Origin: Bacteroidota bacterium
Lineage (GTDB): Bacteria > Bacteroidota > Bacteroidia > Chitinophagales > Chitinophagaceae
Length of the DNA: 32,910 nucleotides
Reading direction: 5' to 3'
Assembly: GCA_947476825.1 (NCBI GenBank)
Contig: CANJRV010000026.1
Span: forward strand, 1-32,910
The notes below the pieces were generated by a model. That model ran no database searches. It saw only the letters and a list, made by a program, of their open reading frames with translations, and was not told the origin of the DNA. Shown here piece after piece: positions 8,946-17,138 of the stretch. The translations under genes and the position numbers were made by a program. Each line of letters begins with the position of its first letter. Position 1 is the stretch's first letter.

Positions 8946-8956
8946 GGCACTCTGCG
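8835..8956. mobile_element. 122-bp MITE-like element with 8-bp terminal inverted repeats
   Basis: CGCAGAGT at 8835-8842 and ACTCTGCG at 8949-8956 are perfect inverted repeats. The left 38 bp match copy 1 upstream of the antitoxin, in the same orientation. The core can fold, since AGAGTC pairs with GACTCT. No transposase is present, and no target duplication could be fixed with certainty. It coincides with the point where the PIN toxin loses similarity, so insertion or an insertion-linked deletion is the likely cause. Confidence 0.5.
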
Positions 8957-9017
8957 ATTTTAAAAGAATAAAGTATATTTCATTCTATATAGATGTGTAT
9001 AAAAAACTAGCCCAGGA

Positions 9018-9048
9018 AGGAAGCGTGGGATTTGTGTGTTGGCTTCCT
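9018..9048. other. Isolated hairpin in intergenic DNA
   Basis: AGGAAGC (9018-9024) and GCTTCCT (9042-9048) form a 7-bp stem with a 17-nt loop. No T-run follows on the plus strand. Apart from this I see nothing between 8957 and 9217; short ATG frames there are under 25 codons. Confidence 0.3.
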
Positions 9049-9217
9049 ATGTTTCAATATTCGTTCTCATTATCTGAATTAGACAAAGGATGAATAAAGA
9101 TCATTGTGTCCTTAATTTCTTACAAGAAAAGCGGATCTATAAATTAAATTTTGATCACAAGTAAATGTGTAACTTGCAACGAATACCTTCTAATAGTAAT
9201 AGTATAAATATTAAATC

Positions 9218-11143
9218 ATGAAATTATTAATAATTACATTAGCAATTACACTTTGCATAATAAATACAAAAGCACAAGTAAATTTTTTACCTCCAACCAA
9301 CTTTGGTGCAGGCATAAATCCACGATCAATTGTAAGTGCTGACTTCAATGGAGATGGCAATATGGATATAGCTTCTGCGAATTATGGTTCTAATAATGTA
9401 TCCGTATTATTAGGAAATGGGTTAGGTGGTTTAGGAACTGCGTCAAATTTTGCTGTTGGGACAGCTCCTCAATCGATTACTAGCGCAGATTTTAATGGCG
9501 ATGGTAAAATGGATTTAGCGATTACAAATGGTTCAGGTAATGTATCCATATTAATTGGTAATGGATTAGGGGGTTTTTCTACCCAAACGAATTTCATTGT
9601 TGGGACATCACCGTTCTCAATCATAAGTGCTGATTTCAATGGAGATGGCAAATTGGATTTAGCAACTGCAAATTTAAATTCATTTAATATTTCAATCTTA
9701 TTAGGAAATGGATTGGGTGGTTTTGGAACAGCCACAAATTTTTCTGTAGGAGGAACATGGACAAACCCTCAATCAATCATAAGTGCAGATTTTAATGGAG
9801 ATGGCAAACTTGATATAGTCACCGCAAATTACATTGGGGATAATGTATCCGTTTTATTAGGTAATGGATTGGGTAGTTTTTCAGCACCAACATTTTTTAC
9901 AGTAGGAACAGGACCAGTTTTTCTTATTACTACTGATTTTAATGGAGATGGCAATCTGGATTTGGCGGTAGATAATTATATCTCAAACAACCTATCCATT
10001 TTGTTGGGTAATGGATTAGGAAGTTTTTCAACTCCAACAACCCTTGCATCTGGGTTATTTCCATGGTCAATTACCACTGGAGACTTTAATGGTGATGGCA
10101 AGAAAGACCTAGTTTCTGCCAATTTGAATAATAACAATAATGTGTCTCTTTATATTGGAGATGGGTTAGGCAATTTTTCATTGCCAGTAAATTTTGTTGC
10201 AGGTTCTCAACCATTTCAAGTTATTAGTACAGATTTTAACGGAGATGGCAAAATGGATTTGGCGACTGCGAATAATGATTCTAATAATGTAAGTGTGTTA
10301 TTAAATATCTCGCCGAGTTGTGCTGATTCTTCACAACTTTTGGCGAGTTTATGCCAAGGACAAGTATATAATTTTTTCGGCACTAACTATTCAAATACTG
10401 GGACATATACTCACATTTTTATAAATGGAAACGTAAATGGATGTGATAGTACAGTGGTACTGAACCTTACTGTTAATACACTTCCATCTGTTAGCGGTTA
10501 TGCATCAGATAGTATTTTATGTTCTGGTGATACGACTTCATTGTTCGGTACAGGCGCATTAAATTATTCGTGGACTGGCGGTGTATTCAATGGGGTTTCA
10601 TTCATTCCACCAGCAACAAATATTTATACTGTAACTGGAACAGATGCAAATAATTGTAGTAATACATCGAGTATCTCTATTACAGTAAATCTTCTTCCAA
10701 TTCCTATAATTACCCAAGCAGGATTGTTACTTTCCACAACTACATTTGTAACTTATCAATGGAATTTGAATGGAAACCCTATCGCAGGTGGAACAAATCA
10801 AAATTATACTGTAACTCAAAATGGTTCTTATTCTGTCACCGTCGAAAATACAAATGGATGTAGAAATACTTCGACAGGAATAATTGTAAACAACGTTAGT
10901 GTCAACAATCTACTTTCTTCCAATACAGTGAATTTGTACCCTAATCCAACAAATGATTTCATTTACATTAAAGGAATAAAACCTCATTGTATAAAAGTTG
11001 CCTCTATTCAAGGCTCCATTATTCAAACTTACTTTGAAACTGATAAAATTGATTTGTCGAACATGTCTGAAGGATTGTATTTTATTCAGTTGTTTGACAA
11101 TGAGAATAACCTTTTTAATATTCAAAAAGTTACTAAATTATAA
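9218..11143 (+). CDS. Secreted FG-GAP/VCBS repeat protein with T9SS type A sorting domain
   Basis: A 641-residue protein with a signal peptide (MKLLIITLAITLCIINTKAQ). Seven repeats spaced 48-52 residues apart each contain a DFNGDG calcium-binding loop followed by a hydrophobic strand (for example SVLLGNGLGG). This fits a seven-bladed beta-propeller at about residues 25-365. Next come two Ig/PKD-like beta domains with Cys pairs (CADSSQLLASLCQ and SDSILCSGDTTSL). The last 75 residues (VNLYPNPTNDFIYIKGI through MSEGLYFIQLF) are a type A C-terminal sorting domain, which sends cargo through the type IX system to the cell surface. The ligand or role is unknown. The propeller repeats are also alike at DNA level, suggesting fairly recent internal duplication. 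Confidence 0.9.
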   Translation: MKLLIITLAITLCIINTKAQVNFLPPTNFGAGINPRSIVSADFNGDGNMDIASANYGSNNVSVLLGNGLGGLGTASNFAVGTAPQSITSADFNGDGKMDLAITNGSGNVSILIGNGLGGFSTQTNFIVGTSPFSIISADFNGDGKLDLATANLNSFNISILLGNGLGGFGTATNFSVGGTWTNPQSIISADFNGDGKLDIVTANYIGDNVSVLLGNGLGSFSAPTFFTVGTGPVFLITTDFNGDGNLDLAVDNYISNNLSILLGNGLGSFSTPTTLASGLFPWSITTGDFNGDGKKDLVSANLNNNNNVSLYIGDGLGNFSLPVNFVAGSQPFQVISTDFNGDGKMDLATANNDSNNVSVLLNISPSCADSSQLLASLCQGQVYNFFGTNYSNTGTYTHIFINGNVNGCDSTVVLNLTVNTLPSVSGYASDSILCSGDTTSLFGTGALNYSWTGGVFNGVSFIPPATNIYTVTGTDANNCSNTSSISITVNLLPIPIITQAGLLLSTTTFVTYQWNLNGNPIAGGTNQNYTVTQNGSYSVTVENTNGCRNTSTGIIVNNVSVNNLLSSNTVNLYPNPTNDFIYIKGIKPHCIKVASIQGSIIQTYFETDKIDLSNMSEGLYFIQLFDNENNLFNIQKVTKL

Positions 11144-11188
11144 ATGCAGTTTAACTTCCACTCTTTACAATATTCCAAAATAAAATCT

Positions 11189-11211
11189 GTTCGTGATTTA
11201 AAATCGCGAAC
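11189..11211. terminator. Hairpin between converging genes (terminator for uvrA strand)
   Basis: GTTCGTGATTT and AAATCGCGAAC form an almost perfect palindrome with one G-T wobble. On the minus strand the stem is followed by a T-rich tract (AGATTTTATTTT), so it suits termination of uvrA transcripts. Confidence 0.5.
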
Positions 11212-11219
11212 TGCTATCT

Positions 11220-11236
11220 GTGGTTTTGCAAACCAC
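11220..11236. terminator. Second hairpin after the FG-GAP gene
   Basis: GTGGTTT-TGC-AAACCAC is a perfect 7-bp stem with a 3-nt loop, only 8 bp from the previous hairpin. A moderately T-rich stretch (GAGTTTATTTATT) follows on the plus strand, so it could end the FG-GAP transcript. The close pair may instead be a palindromic repeat unit. Confidence 0.4.
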
Positions 11237-11358
11237 TAGCACGAGTTTATTTATTCGTCGCATTTCCTTTTACATTAAAGATAAAAAAAGTTCTTCGAAC
11301 CAGTTGATCATGGTATGTAAAATAAAATTTGGAAAGATTCTTAGCATTAGGATACCAC

Positions 11359-14127
11359 TCACAAATACCTCCCTGTATAGCCTTTCTTATCTTTTTTTAA
11401 TTCCTCTACAGATCCTTCAAAAAGCAATTCACCACCGCCTACACCGCCTTCTGGGCCAAGATCTATTACCCAATCGGCATTGCGTATCACATCTGGGTTA
11501 TGTTCGATGACAACTATCGAATGCCCATTTTCTATCAAGGCTTCGAAGGAGGTCAATAGTTTTTGTATATCATGAAAATGCAAGCCCGTTGTGGGTTCAT
11601 CAAAAATAAATAAGATGCGTTTATTCAAAAAACTTCGATCTAAAAAAGAAGCCAATTTCACGCGTTGTGCTTCTCCTCCACTCAGCGTATCTGATGATTG
11701 TCCAAGCTTGATATATCCTAATCCAACATCCGCAAGCAACTTAATTTTATCTGCTATTTTTTTGTCATTGATAAAAAATTCATGAGCTTCATCTACACTC
11801 ATATCCAACACATCCGTAATGCTTTTATTTTTGTACTGCACTTCTAAAACCTCCGCTTTGAAACGCTTGCCTTTACAACTTTCGCAAGTCAAATGTACAT
11901 CAGCCAGAAACTGCATTTCTACAGTCGTTTCACCTTCTCCTTTACAAGTATCACATCGACCACCATCAACATTGAATGAAAAAAATCCTGCGGTATATCC
12001 TCTTATTTTTGACAGCTTGATATTGGCATACAAAGCACGAATATCATCGTAGGCTTTGATATAGGTAATCGGGTTGGAGCGCGATGATTTTCCAATTGGA
12101 TTTTGATCTACCATTTCCACACTTTGTATGGCTTGCAAATCTCCTTTCAATTCGCCAAACTCTCCCGGCTTCATACCAAAATCACCTTTCGCATTGCTTA
12201 CTGCTGGATATAAAATATGTTTGATTAAACTTGTTTTTCCAGAACCACTCACTCCCGTTACAACACATAACATATTCAATGGAATGGTGACGGTAATATT
12301 TTTTAAATTATGCAGTCTGCAATCCGTCAAAATAATTTTATTGACTACTTTACGAATCGGTTTTTGAACAGACACTTGCATAGTGCCATTCAAGTATTGT
12401 GCAGTTAAACTTTTTTTGTTTTTTAAAATTTCCTGATAGGTTCCAACAGCAACAATTTCACCACCCAAATGAGATGCAAAAGGACCAACATCAATTATGT
12501 AATCACAAGCTCGCATGATTTGGTCATCATGTTCAACAACCAAAACGGTATTGCCCAAATCGCGTAAACGTTTTAATACTTTAATTAATCTGTCGGTATC
12601 TCTTGCGTGCAAACCAATACTAGGTTCATCCAAAATATATAAACTGTCGGATAAATTACTACCAATAACACGCGTCAATTGTATGCGTTGACTTTCGCCA
12701 CCACTCAAGGTATTGGCAGTTCGGTTCAGGGTTAAATAATGCAAACCCACATCCAATAAGGTTTGCAACCTTGTTTCTAATTCAATGACAATTCGTTTGG
12801 CAATGGTTTGATCATGTGTATTGAGTTTCAAATTTTGCAACCAAGTATACAAATCATCCACAGGCATATCGAGCAAAGTGCCAATATGTGTATCTTGAAT
12901 TTTTACGTATAAGGCATCTTTTCGTATGCGCGCGCCTTGACAACTCGGACAAATTGTTTTTCCTCTATACCTTGCTTGCAACACACGATATTGAATCTTG
13001 TACATATTTTCTGCTACCATATCAAAGAAGCCAAGTATGCCATGATGACTATGCCACAGCAAATGATTTTCCTCTTTGCTCAAGTCTTTAATAGGTCGAT
13101 GTATCGGGAAATTATTTTTAGTTTCCGAAATAAATTCTCTTTTCCACTCACTCATTTTATCGCCATTCCAACATGCCACTGCGCCTTCATGGACCGACAA
13201 ATTTTTGTTCGGAATAACGAGGCTTGGATCTATACCCAAAACCATTCCAAATCCTTCACATTCAGGACAAGCACCATAAGGATTATTGCTCGAAAAAAAA
13301 TTAGCAGTGGGTTCTTCAAAGCGCATGCCATCCAATTCAAAACGATTACAAAAATGTTGTATTTTTTTTCCATCTACTTCAATAAATACATCTCCATTGG
13401 TTTCGTCAAAAGCCGTTTGTATACTATCTGACACGCGATGCAATTCGTCTTGTTCAAACGCTTTCGCCACCAATCGGTCTATTAAAATAAATGTATTCTT
13501 AAAATCAATTTCTATATTTTCACTAGCTAAAATATCTTCAATTTGTAAATATTCTTTTTGTTGAATTTGATACAAACGGGTGAATCCTTTTTGCAATAAA
13601 TCATTCAAATAATAGGCTACATTTTTTTCTGCCGACACTTGCATCGGAATGATAATAATGAGCCTTGTACCCGCTTTTAATTTTTGGATATAATTGGTCA
13701 CATCACTCACTTCTTGTTTGCTCACTTCATTGCCCGAGATAGGTGAAAAAGTGCGTCCTACTTTGGCATAAAACAAACGCAAGTAATCCAATAATTCTGT
13801 CATAGAACCAACTGTAGAACGAGGTGTGCGAGCCGTTACTTTTTGTTCGATGGCAATAGCTGGGCAAAGTCCTTCAATAAAATCTACATCCGGTTTTTGC
13901 ATACTTTTCATAAACTGTCTAGCATACGAACTGAGACTTTCCACATAACGACGTTGACCTTCCGCAAACAGAGTATCCATCGTCAGAGAAGACTTACCAG
14001 AGCCGCTCACACCAGTCACTACAATGAATTTGTTGTGCGGAATAGTGACGTTTACATTCTTCAAATTATGTACACGAGCGCCTTTTATTTTTATATCTAA
14101 ATCTGTTTGAATATTCTGTTTCGCCAT
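11359..14127 (-). CDS. uvrA: Excinuclease ABC subunit A
   Basis: UvrA is the damage-sensing ATPase of nucleotide excision repair and loads UvrB on damaged DNA. The 922-residue protein has both ABC modules. The first has GVSGSGKSSL (Walker A) near residue 40, and later LSGGESQRIQL with YILDEPSIGL. The second has GVSGSGKTSL, LSGGEAQRVKL and FIFDEPTTGL. Zinc-binding CxxC pairs are present as ACPECEGFG, TICPSCQGAR and RCDTCKGEG/CESCKGKRF. The early segment KPDVDFIEGLCPAIAIEQK is as in Bacteroidota UvrA. The ATG at 14127 (MAKQNIQTD) is preferred to an in-frame TTG 21 bp upstream. No damage-response operator is recognisable, and the length is close to the usual 940. Confidence 0.96.
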   Translation of the reverse strand: MAKQNIQTDLDIKIKGARVHNLKNVNVTIPHNKFIVVTGVSGSGKSSLTMDTLFAEGQRRYVESLSSYARQFMKSMQKPDVDFIEGLCPAIAIEQKVTARTPRSTVGSMTELLDYLRLFYAKVGRTFSPISGNEVSKQEVSDVTNYIQKLKAGTRLIIIIPMQVSAEKNVAYYLNDLLQKGFTRLYQIQQKEYLQIEDILASENIEIDFKNTFILIDRLVAKAFEQDELHRVSDSIQTAFDETNGDVFIEVDGKKIQHFCNRFELDGMRFEEPTANFFSSNNPYGACPECEGFGMVLGIDPSLVIPNKNLSVHEGAVACWNGDKMSEWKREFISETKNNFPIHRPIKDLSKEENHLLWHSHHGILGFFDMVAENMYKIQYRVLQARYRGKTICPSCQGARIRKDALYVKIQDTHIGTLLDMPVDDLYTWLQNLKLNTHDQTIAKRIVIELETRLQTLLDVGLHYLTLNRTANTLSGGESQRIQLTRVIGSNLSDSLYILDEPSIGLHARDTDRLIKVLKRLRDLGNTVLVVEHDDQIMRACDYIIDVGPFASHLGGEIVAVGTYQEILKNKKSLTAQYLNGTMQVSVQKPIRKVVNKIILTDCRLHNLKNITVTIPLNMLCVVTGVSGSGKTSLIKHILYPAVSNAKGDFGMKPGEFGELKGDLQAIQSVEMVDQNPIGKSSRSNPITYIKAYDDIRALYANIKLSKIRGYTAGFFSFNVDGGRCDTCKGEGETTVEMQFLADVHLTCESCKGKRFKAEVLEVQYKNKSITDVLDMSVDEAHEFFINDKKIADKIKLLADVGLGYIKLGQSSDTLSGGEAQRVKLASFLDRSFLNKRILFIFDEPTTGLHFHDIQKLLTSFEALIENGHSIVVIEHNPDVIRNADWVIDLGPEGGVGGGELLFEGSVEELKKDKKGYTGRYL

Positions 14128-14221
14128 TGAATGCGCAAGATAAATCAAAACTTTTTACGCCCTTTAGGTTTTTAAAACCCTTAGTATCAGTTCATCGAGG
14201 CATGTAAAATAAAAAATTAAT

Positions 14222-14328
14222 GTTCTACGAAACGAGAGCACTTCGTAGAACGTCGAAAATTATTATTTGAAAACCTGTTCTACGAAACGTCTTTCGTTTC
14301 GTAGTTTCATTCTGTTGCATTCAGCAAC
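14222..14328. repeat. Cluster of three perfect hairpins (REP-like)
   Basis: Hairpin 1 is GTTCTACGAA/TTCGTAGAAC (14222-14231 with 14242-14251). Hairpin 2 is CTACGAAACG/CGTTTCGTAG (14280-14289 with 14295-14304) around a 5-nt loop. Hairpin 3 is GTTGC/GCAAC (14314-14318 with 14324-14328). The first two share the word GTTCTACGAAACG, so one looks like a rearranged copy of the other. They lie between the vapC stop and the uvrA start on the minus strand and could end the toxin transcript or protect mRNA ends. The rest of the 14128-14438 gap shows no gene. Confidence 0.65.
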
Positions 14329-14438
14329 CTTCACGAAAAAATCATTATTCCTCTATCCATAGGGCTTTTGCGATATTATAAAATTTCTCTTTCGAGCTTT
14401 TACTGATTAGATTGACCAAGAAAACATGTTTGATTTGT

Positions 14439-14810
14439 TTAGTCGATAATTATAACGTCTACATCAGAGAGAGATTTGAAGTCCTTATCCATCGTCAATA
14501 ACGGGATTGAATAGTACTTAGCAGTACCTGCTATTATAGCATCTGGGGTTTTCTTAATTATTTTTTTTCTTCTGTATTTGGAGGCTTCCAATTTTATCTC
14601 CGGTAACAAAACATCGAATTTAATACACAACTTTAGTAGTTCCTCGATGATTGTGACATCAGATTTGGAAAGTGCAGGGTTACTTAATAACTCTATTTCA
14701 GTAATACCTGAAATACAAATCTCTATATCTGTTATGTACGATGCTATTCTAGAATTACCCTCTAATAATTCCACTAGTATATTCGTATCAACCAATATCT
14801 TACCATTCAT
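14439..14810 (-). CDS. vapC: VapC-type PIN-domain ribonuclease toxin
   Basis: A 123-residue PIN nuclease with the four acidic positions expected: D8 in ILVDTNILVELL, E38 in ISGITEIELL, D90 in KKTPDAIIAGTA, and D108/D110 in TMDKDFKSL. VapC toxins cleave tRNA or rRNA and stop translation until neutralised by the partner antitoxin. Length and motif spacing are complete, unlike the broken PIN gene at 8784. A small ORF ending 11 bp inside its 5' end encodes the likely antitoxin, consistent with translational coupling. The toxin call is firm; the RNA target is unknown. Confidence 0.9.
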   Translation of the reverse strand: MNGKILVDTNILVELLEGNSRIASYITDIEICISGITEIELLSNPALSKSDVTIIEELLKLCIKFDVLLPEIKLEASKYRRKKIIKKTPDAIIAGTAKYYSIPLLTMDKDFKSLSDVDVIIID

Positions 14811-14961
14811 TTCTTATATTCTTTTGGTAATCTAAACCATTACCATATTTTTTAACCTTACCTACGAACTCTTCAATAGTTATTTTTTTCTTCGCCTGAA
14901 GATCCGCGATTTTCTGCTTTGCTTTTTTGGAAGTGGTCTTCTTATCTAAGATTAGTATCAC
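14800..14961 (-). CDS. Short antitoxin partner of the VapC toxin (GTG start)
   Basis: The frame ends with TAA at 14802-14800, 11 bp inside the vapC gene. Reading from the GTG at 14961 gives 53 residues, opening VILILDKKTTSKKAKQKI and closing YGNGLDYQKNIRNEW. It is lysine-rich, with a helix-forming middle (KIADLQAKKKITIEEFVGK) and a C-terminal tail ending in Trp, as in small antitoxins that wrap their toxin. No ATG occurs upstream in frame before the stop near 15100, so GTG is the only plausible start short of rarer codons. A purine-rich GGGAAAAATTTAAA precedes it. The antitoxin role is inferred from size and overlap with vapC; I do not recognise the fold. Confidence 0.65.
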   Translation of the reverse strand: MILILDKKTTSKKAKQKIADLQAKKKITIEEFVGKVKKYGNGLDYQKNIRNEW

Positions 14962-15012
14962 TTTAAATTTTTCCCAAATGTAACTAATCTCTGTTAATGA
15001 TTTTCCGAAATC

Positions 15013-15092
15013 GATTTGAAAATTTGAAGATGTAAGATTTCGCCTTTGGAATTTGGAATTTTCACCTTTGGAATTTTCACCTTTGGAATTTT
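15013..15092. repeat. AT-rich repeat element, copy A
   Basis: It begins GATTTGAAAATTTGAAGATG and continues into tandem CCTTTGGAATTT words; GGAATTTTCACCTTT occurs twice in a row. A similar stretch with the same order of words is at 17349-17436. It lies upstream of the EnvC-like gene and overlaps the upstream open frame of the antitoxin. I see no gene in it. Confidence 0.55.
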
Positions 15093-15133
15093 TAGATTCT
15101 CAAACTTTTTACACCTACTTTCATTTAAAAAAT

Positions 15134-15141
15134 TATTTTTG
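15134..15141 (+). promoter_or_regulatory. Putative -7 promoter box for the EnvC-like gene
   Basis: TATTTTTG is a perfect TAnnTTTG match ending 16 bp before the TTG start at 15158. A transcript would start only some 10 nt before that codon. This fits the TTG start and argues against the longer frame opening at 15053. Confidence 0.5.
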
Positions 15142-15157
15142 TAGCCATTCCAAACAT

Positions 15158-17071
15158 TTGACTAAAAAATTTCTATACCTTATTGTATTCGCATTCTTAT
15201 GGAGTGTTGGTTTGTTTGCACAAAAAACAAAAAACCAATCTCGCGAGCAGCTTGAAAATCAACGGGTTTCTATATTGGAAGAGATAAAAAGAACACAAGA
15301 TGAATTGGTTCTTTTGCGACAAGATAAAAAAGCGTCTTTGAGTCAGTTGCAAGCTTTACAAACCAAGCTAGAAGCACGTCAATCGCTTATTTCCAATATC
15401 AATAATGAAATTGCTTATATAGAAGATAATATCAAATTGGCGAATAAAGATGTTGTGGTGATGAAAACCCAATTGGATACTTTGCGTAAACAATATGCCG
15501 AAATGATGAGGTATACCTATAAAAATCGTACCTCTTCGGATATGATTGTCTTCTTGTTTTCGGCTTCTTCCTTCAATGACGCTATTCGACGATTGCAATA
15601 TGTAAAGCAATACAGAAGCTATAGAGCAGATCAAGCTGTAAAAATCACATCAGCAAGTAAACAGCTTTCAAATAAAATTACGGTGTTGAATTTGGAGAAG
15701 CAAAAGAAGGATTTTGTATTGCAAGCCCAAGAACAACAAAATAAAATTTTAGAAGCAGAGACAGCCGAGAAAGATAAAGTAGTAACAGAGCTTAAAGGCA
15801 AGGAAAAAGACTTATTGGATGGTTTGGCTAAAAAGAAAAGAGCAGCAGAAGAATTAAACAGAGTTATTGCCAATGCGATTAAACAAGAAATTGAATTGGC
15901 GCGCAAACGGGTTTTGGAAGAAAGAATGCGTCTTGAAAAATTACGCAAACAACAAGAGGAAACGGCTCGAAAAAATGAAGCGCTTCGTAAAGCGCAAGAA
16001 CAGGCACTTGCAGAGAAACAACGCAAACAAGAATTGCAAAATCGATTGGACTTAGCCAAAAAACAACAAGAAGAAAAAGAGCGTCAAGCCTTATTGGATA
16101 AACAAAAACGAGAAGAGTCGGAACGTAAATTGGCTGCTGAACGAAAACAAAGAGAGGATAAAGAGAAGGCCTTGGCGATGGAAAAACAACAACGTATTGA
16201 GGCGGAACAAAAGGCTTCGCAAATGGCGGCAGCACAAAGAAAAGAACAAGAACGTAAGCTTGCCATAGAGAAAGAGAAACAAGACACTCGCCAAAAATTA
16301 TTAGCAGATGAGAAAAAGCGACAAGAACAACAACAGCAGCAATTGTTGGCGCAGAAGCAACAGCAAGAAGAAGATCAACGTCGTTTAGATAATGAGAAAA
16401 GAAAACAAGAACGTGAATTAGCAAGAGCAAATTCTGATAGACCAATCGGAAACCCGCGCTACATCAAAGCTTTAGCAGAAAAACCAAAATACGATAATGT
16501 CACATTGAATACAGGAAGTTCTGATAATTATGTTCCGGCTAATAAACCTGTAGCCGCAACTACTGAAGTTTCTGTTCCAAAAAGTAAAGTCAAAACTTTT
16601 GAAAGTGATGACTATAAATTTTCGCTTACACCCGAGGAGAGACAAATTACAAATGGCTTAGAAGCCAATAAAGGCAGACTTCCTTGGCCAGTAGACAAAG
16701 GATATGTCATTGAAAAATTTGGAAAAAATAAGCATCCGCTTTTCAATATTGTTACTGAAAATTATGGTGTAGATATTAAAACAAATCGTGCAGCAGCCGC
16801 TAGATCTATCTTCGCGGGCGAAGTGAATTCCGTAACGTATATTCCAGGCATGGGACAAACTGTTATTATCAATCATGGTTCATTCTTTACAGTTTATTCT
16901 AAGTTGAGTAAAGTGAATGTCGCCAAAGGTTCGCATGTATCAATGAAACAAACCATTGGTACCGTAATGACGGATGATGATGGCAACACGCAAGTCCATT
17001 TTGAAATTTGGAAAGTAGGTGCAAATGGATCTCCATTCAGAATGAATCCGGAACAGTGGATTGCGCAGTAG
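15158..17071 (+). CDS. EnvC-like murein hydrolase activator (coiled coil + degenerate M23/LytM)
   Basis: From the TTG start the 637-residue protein has a signal peptide (LTKKFLYLIVFAFLWSVGLFAQ). An N-terminal coiled coil at about residues 25-240 contains an EIAYIEDNIKLANKDV-type segment. Next is a very long Glu/Gln/Lys/Arg-rich helix at about 240-435. A LytM/M23 domain (GRLPWPVDKGYVIEKFGKNK to NPEQWIAQ) closes it. This is the EnvC layout; EnvC-type proteins switch on cell-wall amidases at division. The metal-binding HxxxD of active M23 peptidases is replaced by NYGVD, and only one His is left in the late motif (QVHFEIW). It therefore probably activates other hydrolases rather than cutting peptidoglycan. 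No in-frame ATG exists before the signal peptide, so TTG is needed. Confidence 0.85.
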   Translation: MTKKFLYLIVFAFLWSVGLFAQKTKNQSREQLENQRVSILEEIKRTQDELVLLRQDKKASLSQLQALQTKLEARQSLISNINNEIAYIEDNIKLANKDVVVMKTQLDTLRKQYAEMMRYTYKNRTSSDMIVFLFSASSFNDAIRRLQYVKQYRSYRADQAVKITSASKQLSNKITVLNLEKQKKDFVLQAQEQQNKILEAETAEKDKVVTELKGKEKDLLDGLAKKKRAAEELNRVIANAIKQEIELARKRVLEERMRLEKLRKQQEETARKNEALRKAQEQALAEKQRKQELQNRLDLAKKQQEEKERQALLDKQKREESERKLAAERKQREDKEKALAMEKQQRIEAEQKASQMAAAQRKEQERKLAIEKEKQDTRQKLLADEKKRQEQQQQQLLAQKQQQEEDQRRLDNEKRKQERELARANSDRPIGNPRYIKALAEKPKYDNVTLNTGSSDNYVPANKPVAATTEVSVPKSKVKTFESDDYKFSLTPEERQITNGLEANKGRLPWPVDKGYVIEKFGKNKHPLFNIVTENYGVDIKTNRAAAARSIFAGEVNSVTYIPGMGQTVIINHGSFFTVYSKLSKVNVAKGSHVSMKQTIGTVMTDDDGNTQVHFEIWKVGANGSPFRMNPEQWIAQ

Positions 17072-17110
17072 CTAGTAGTTAGCAGAAAGTAGTTAGTAAA
17101 AAGTCGAAAG
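17069..17110. repeat. Six 7-bp-phased units after the EnvC-like gene
   Basis: Read from the stop codon itself, the DNA divides into TAGCTAG, TAGTTAG, CAGAAAG, TAGTTAG, TAAAAAG and TCGAAAG. The exact 7-bp phase with variable units matches the pattern at 4278-4340. The first unit includes the stop codon of the gene. Confidence 0.6.
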
Positions 17111-17138
17111 TGCTACAATCAATATGCAAACACAATCC

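Noticed and set aside
8957-9217. Remainder of the PIN toxin beyond the inserted element
   Set aside because: Translation after 8956 gives only AIL-KE-stop-like matches in the frame joined to the stub and no acidic PIN motifs, so the rest of the gene is absent.
11220-11510. 96-codon plus-strand frame
   Set aside because: It runs antisense into the end of uvrA and begins in the hairpin region; no coding signature.
15879-16445. 188-codon minus-strand frame within the EnvC-like gene
   Set aside because: It mirrors the low-complexity Glu/Gln/Lys helix on the other strand, giving an artificial Val/Leu/Phe-rich protein.
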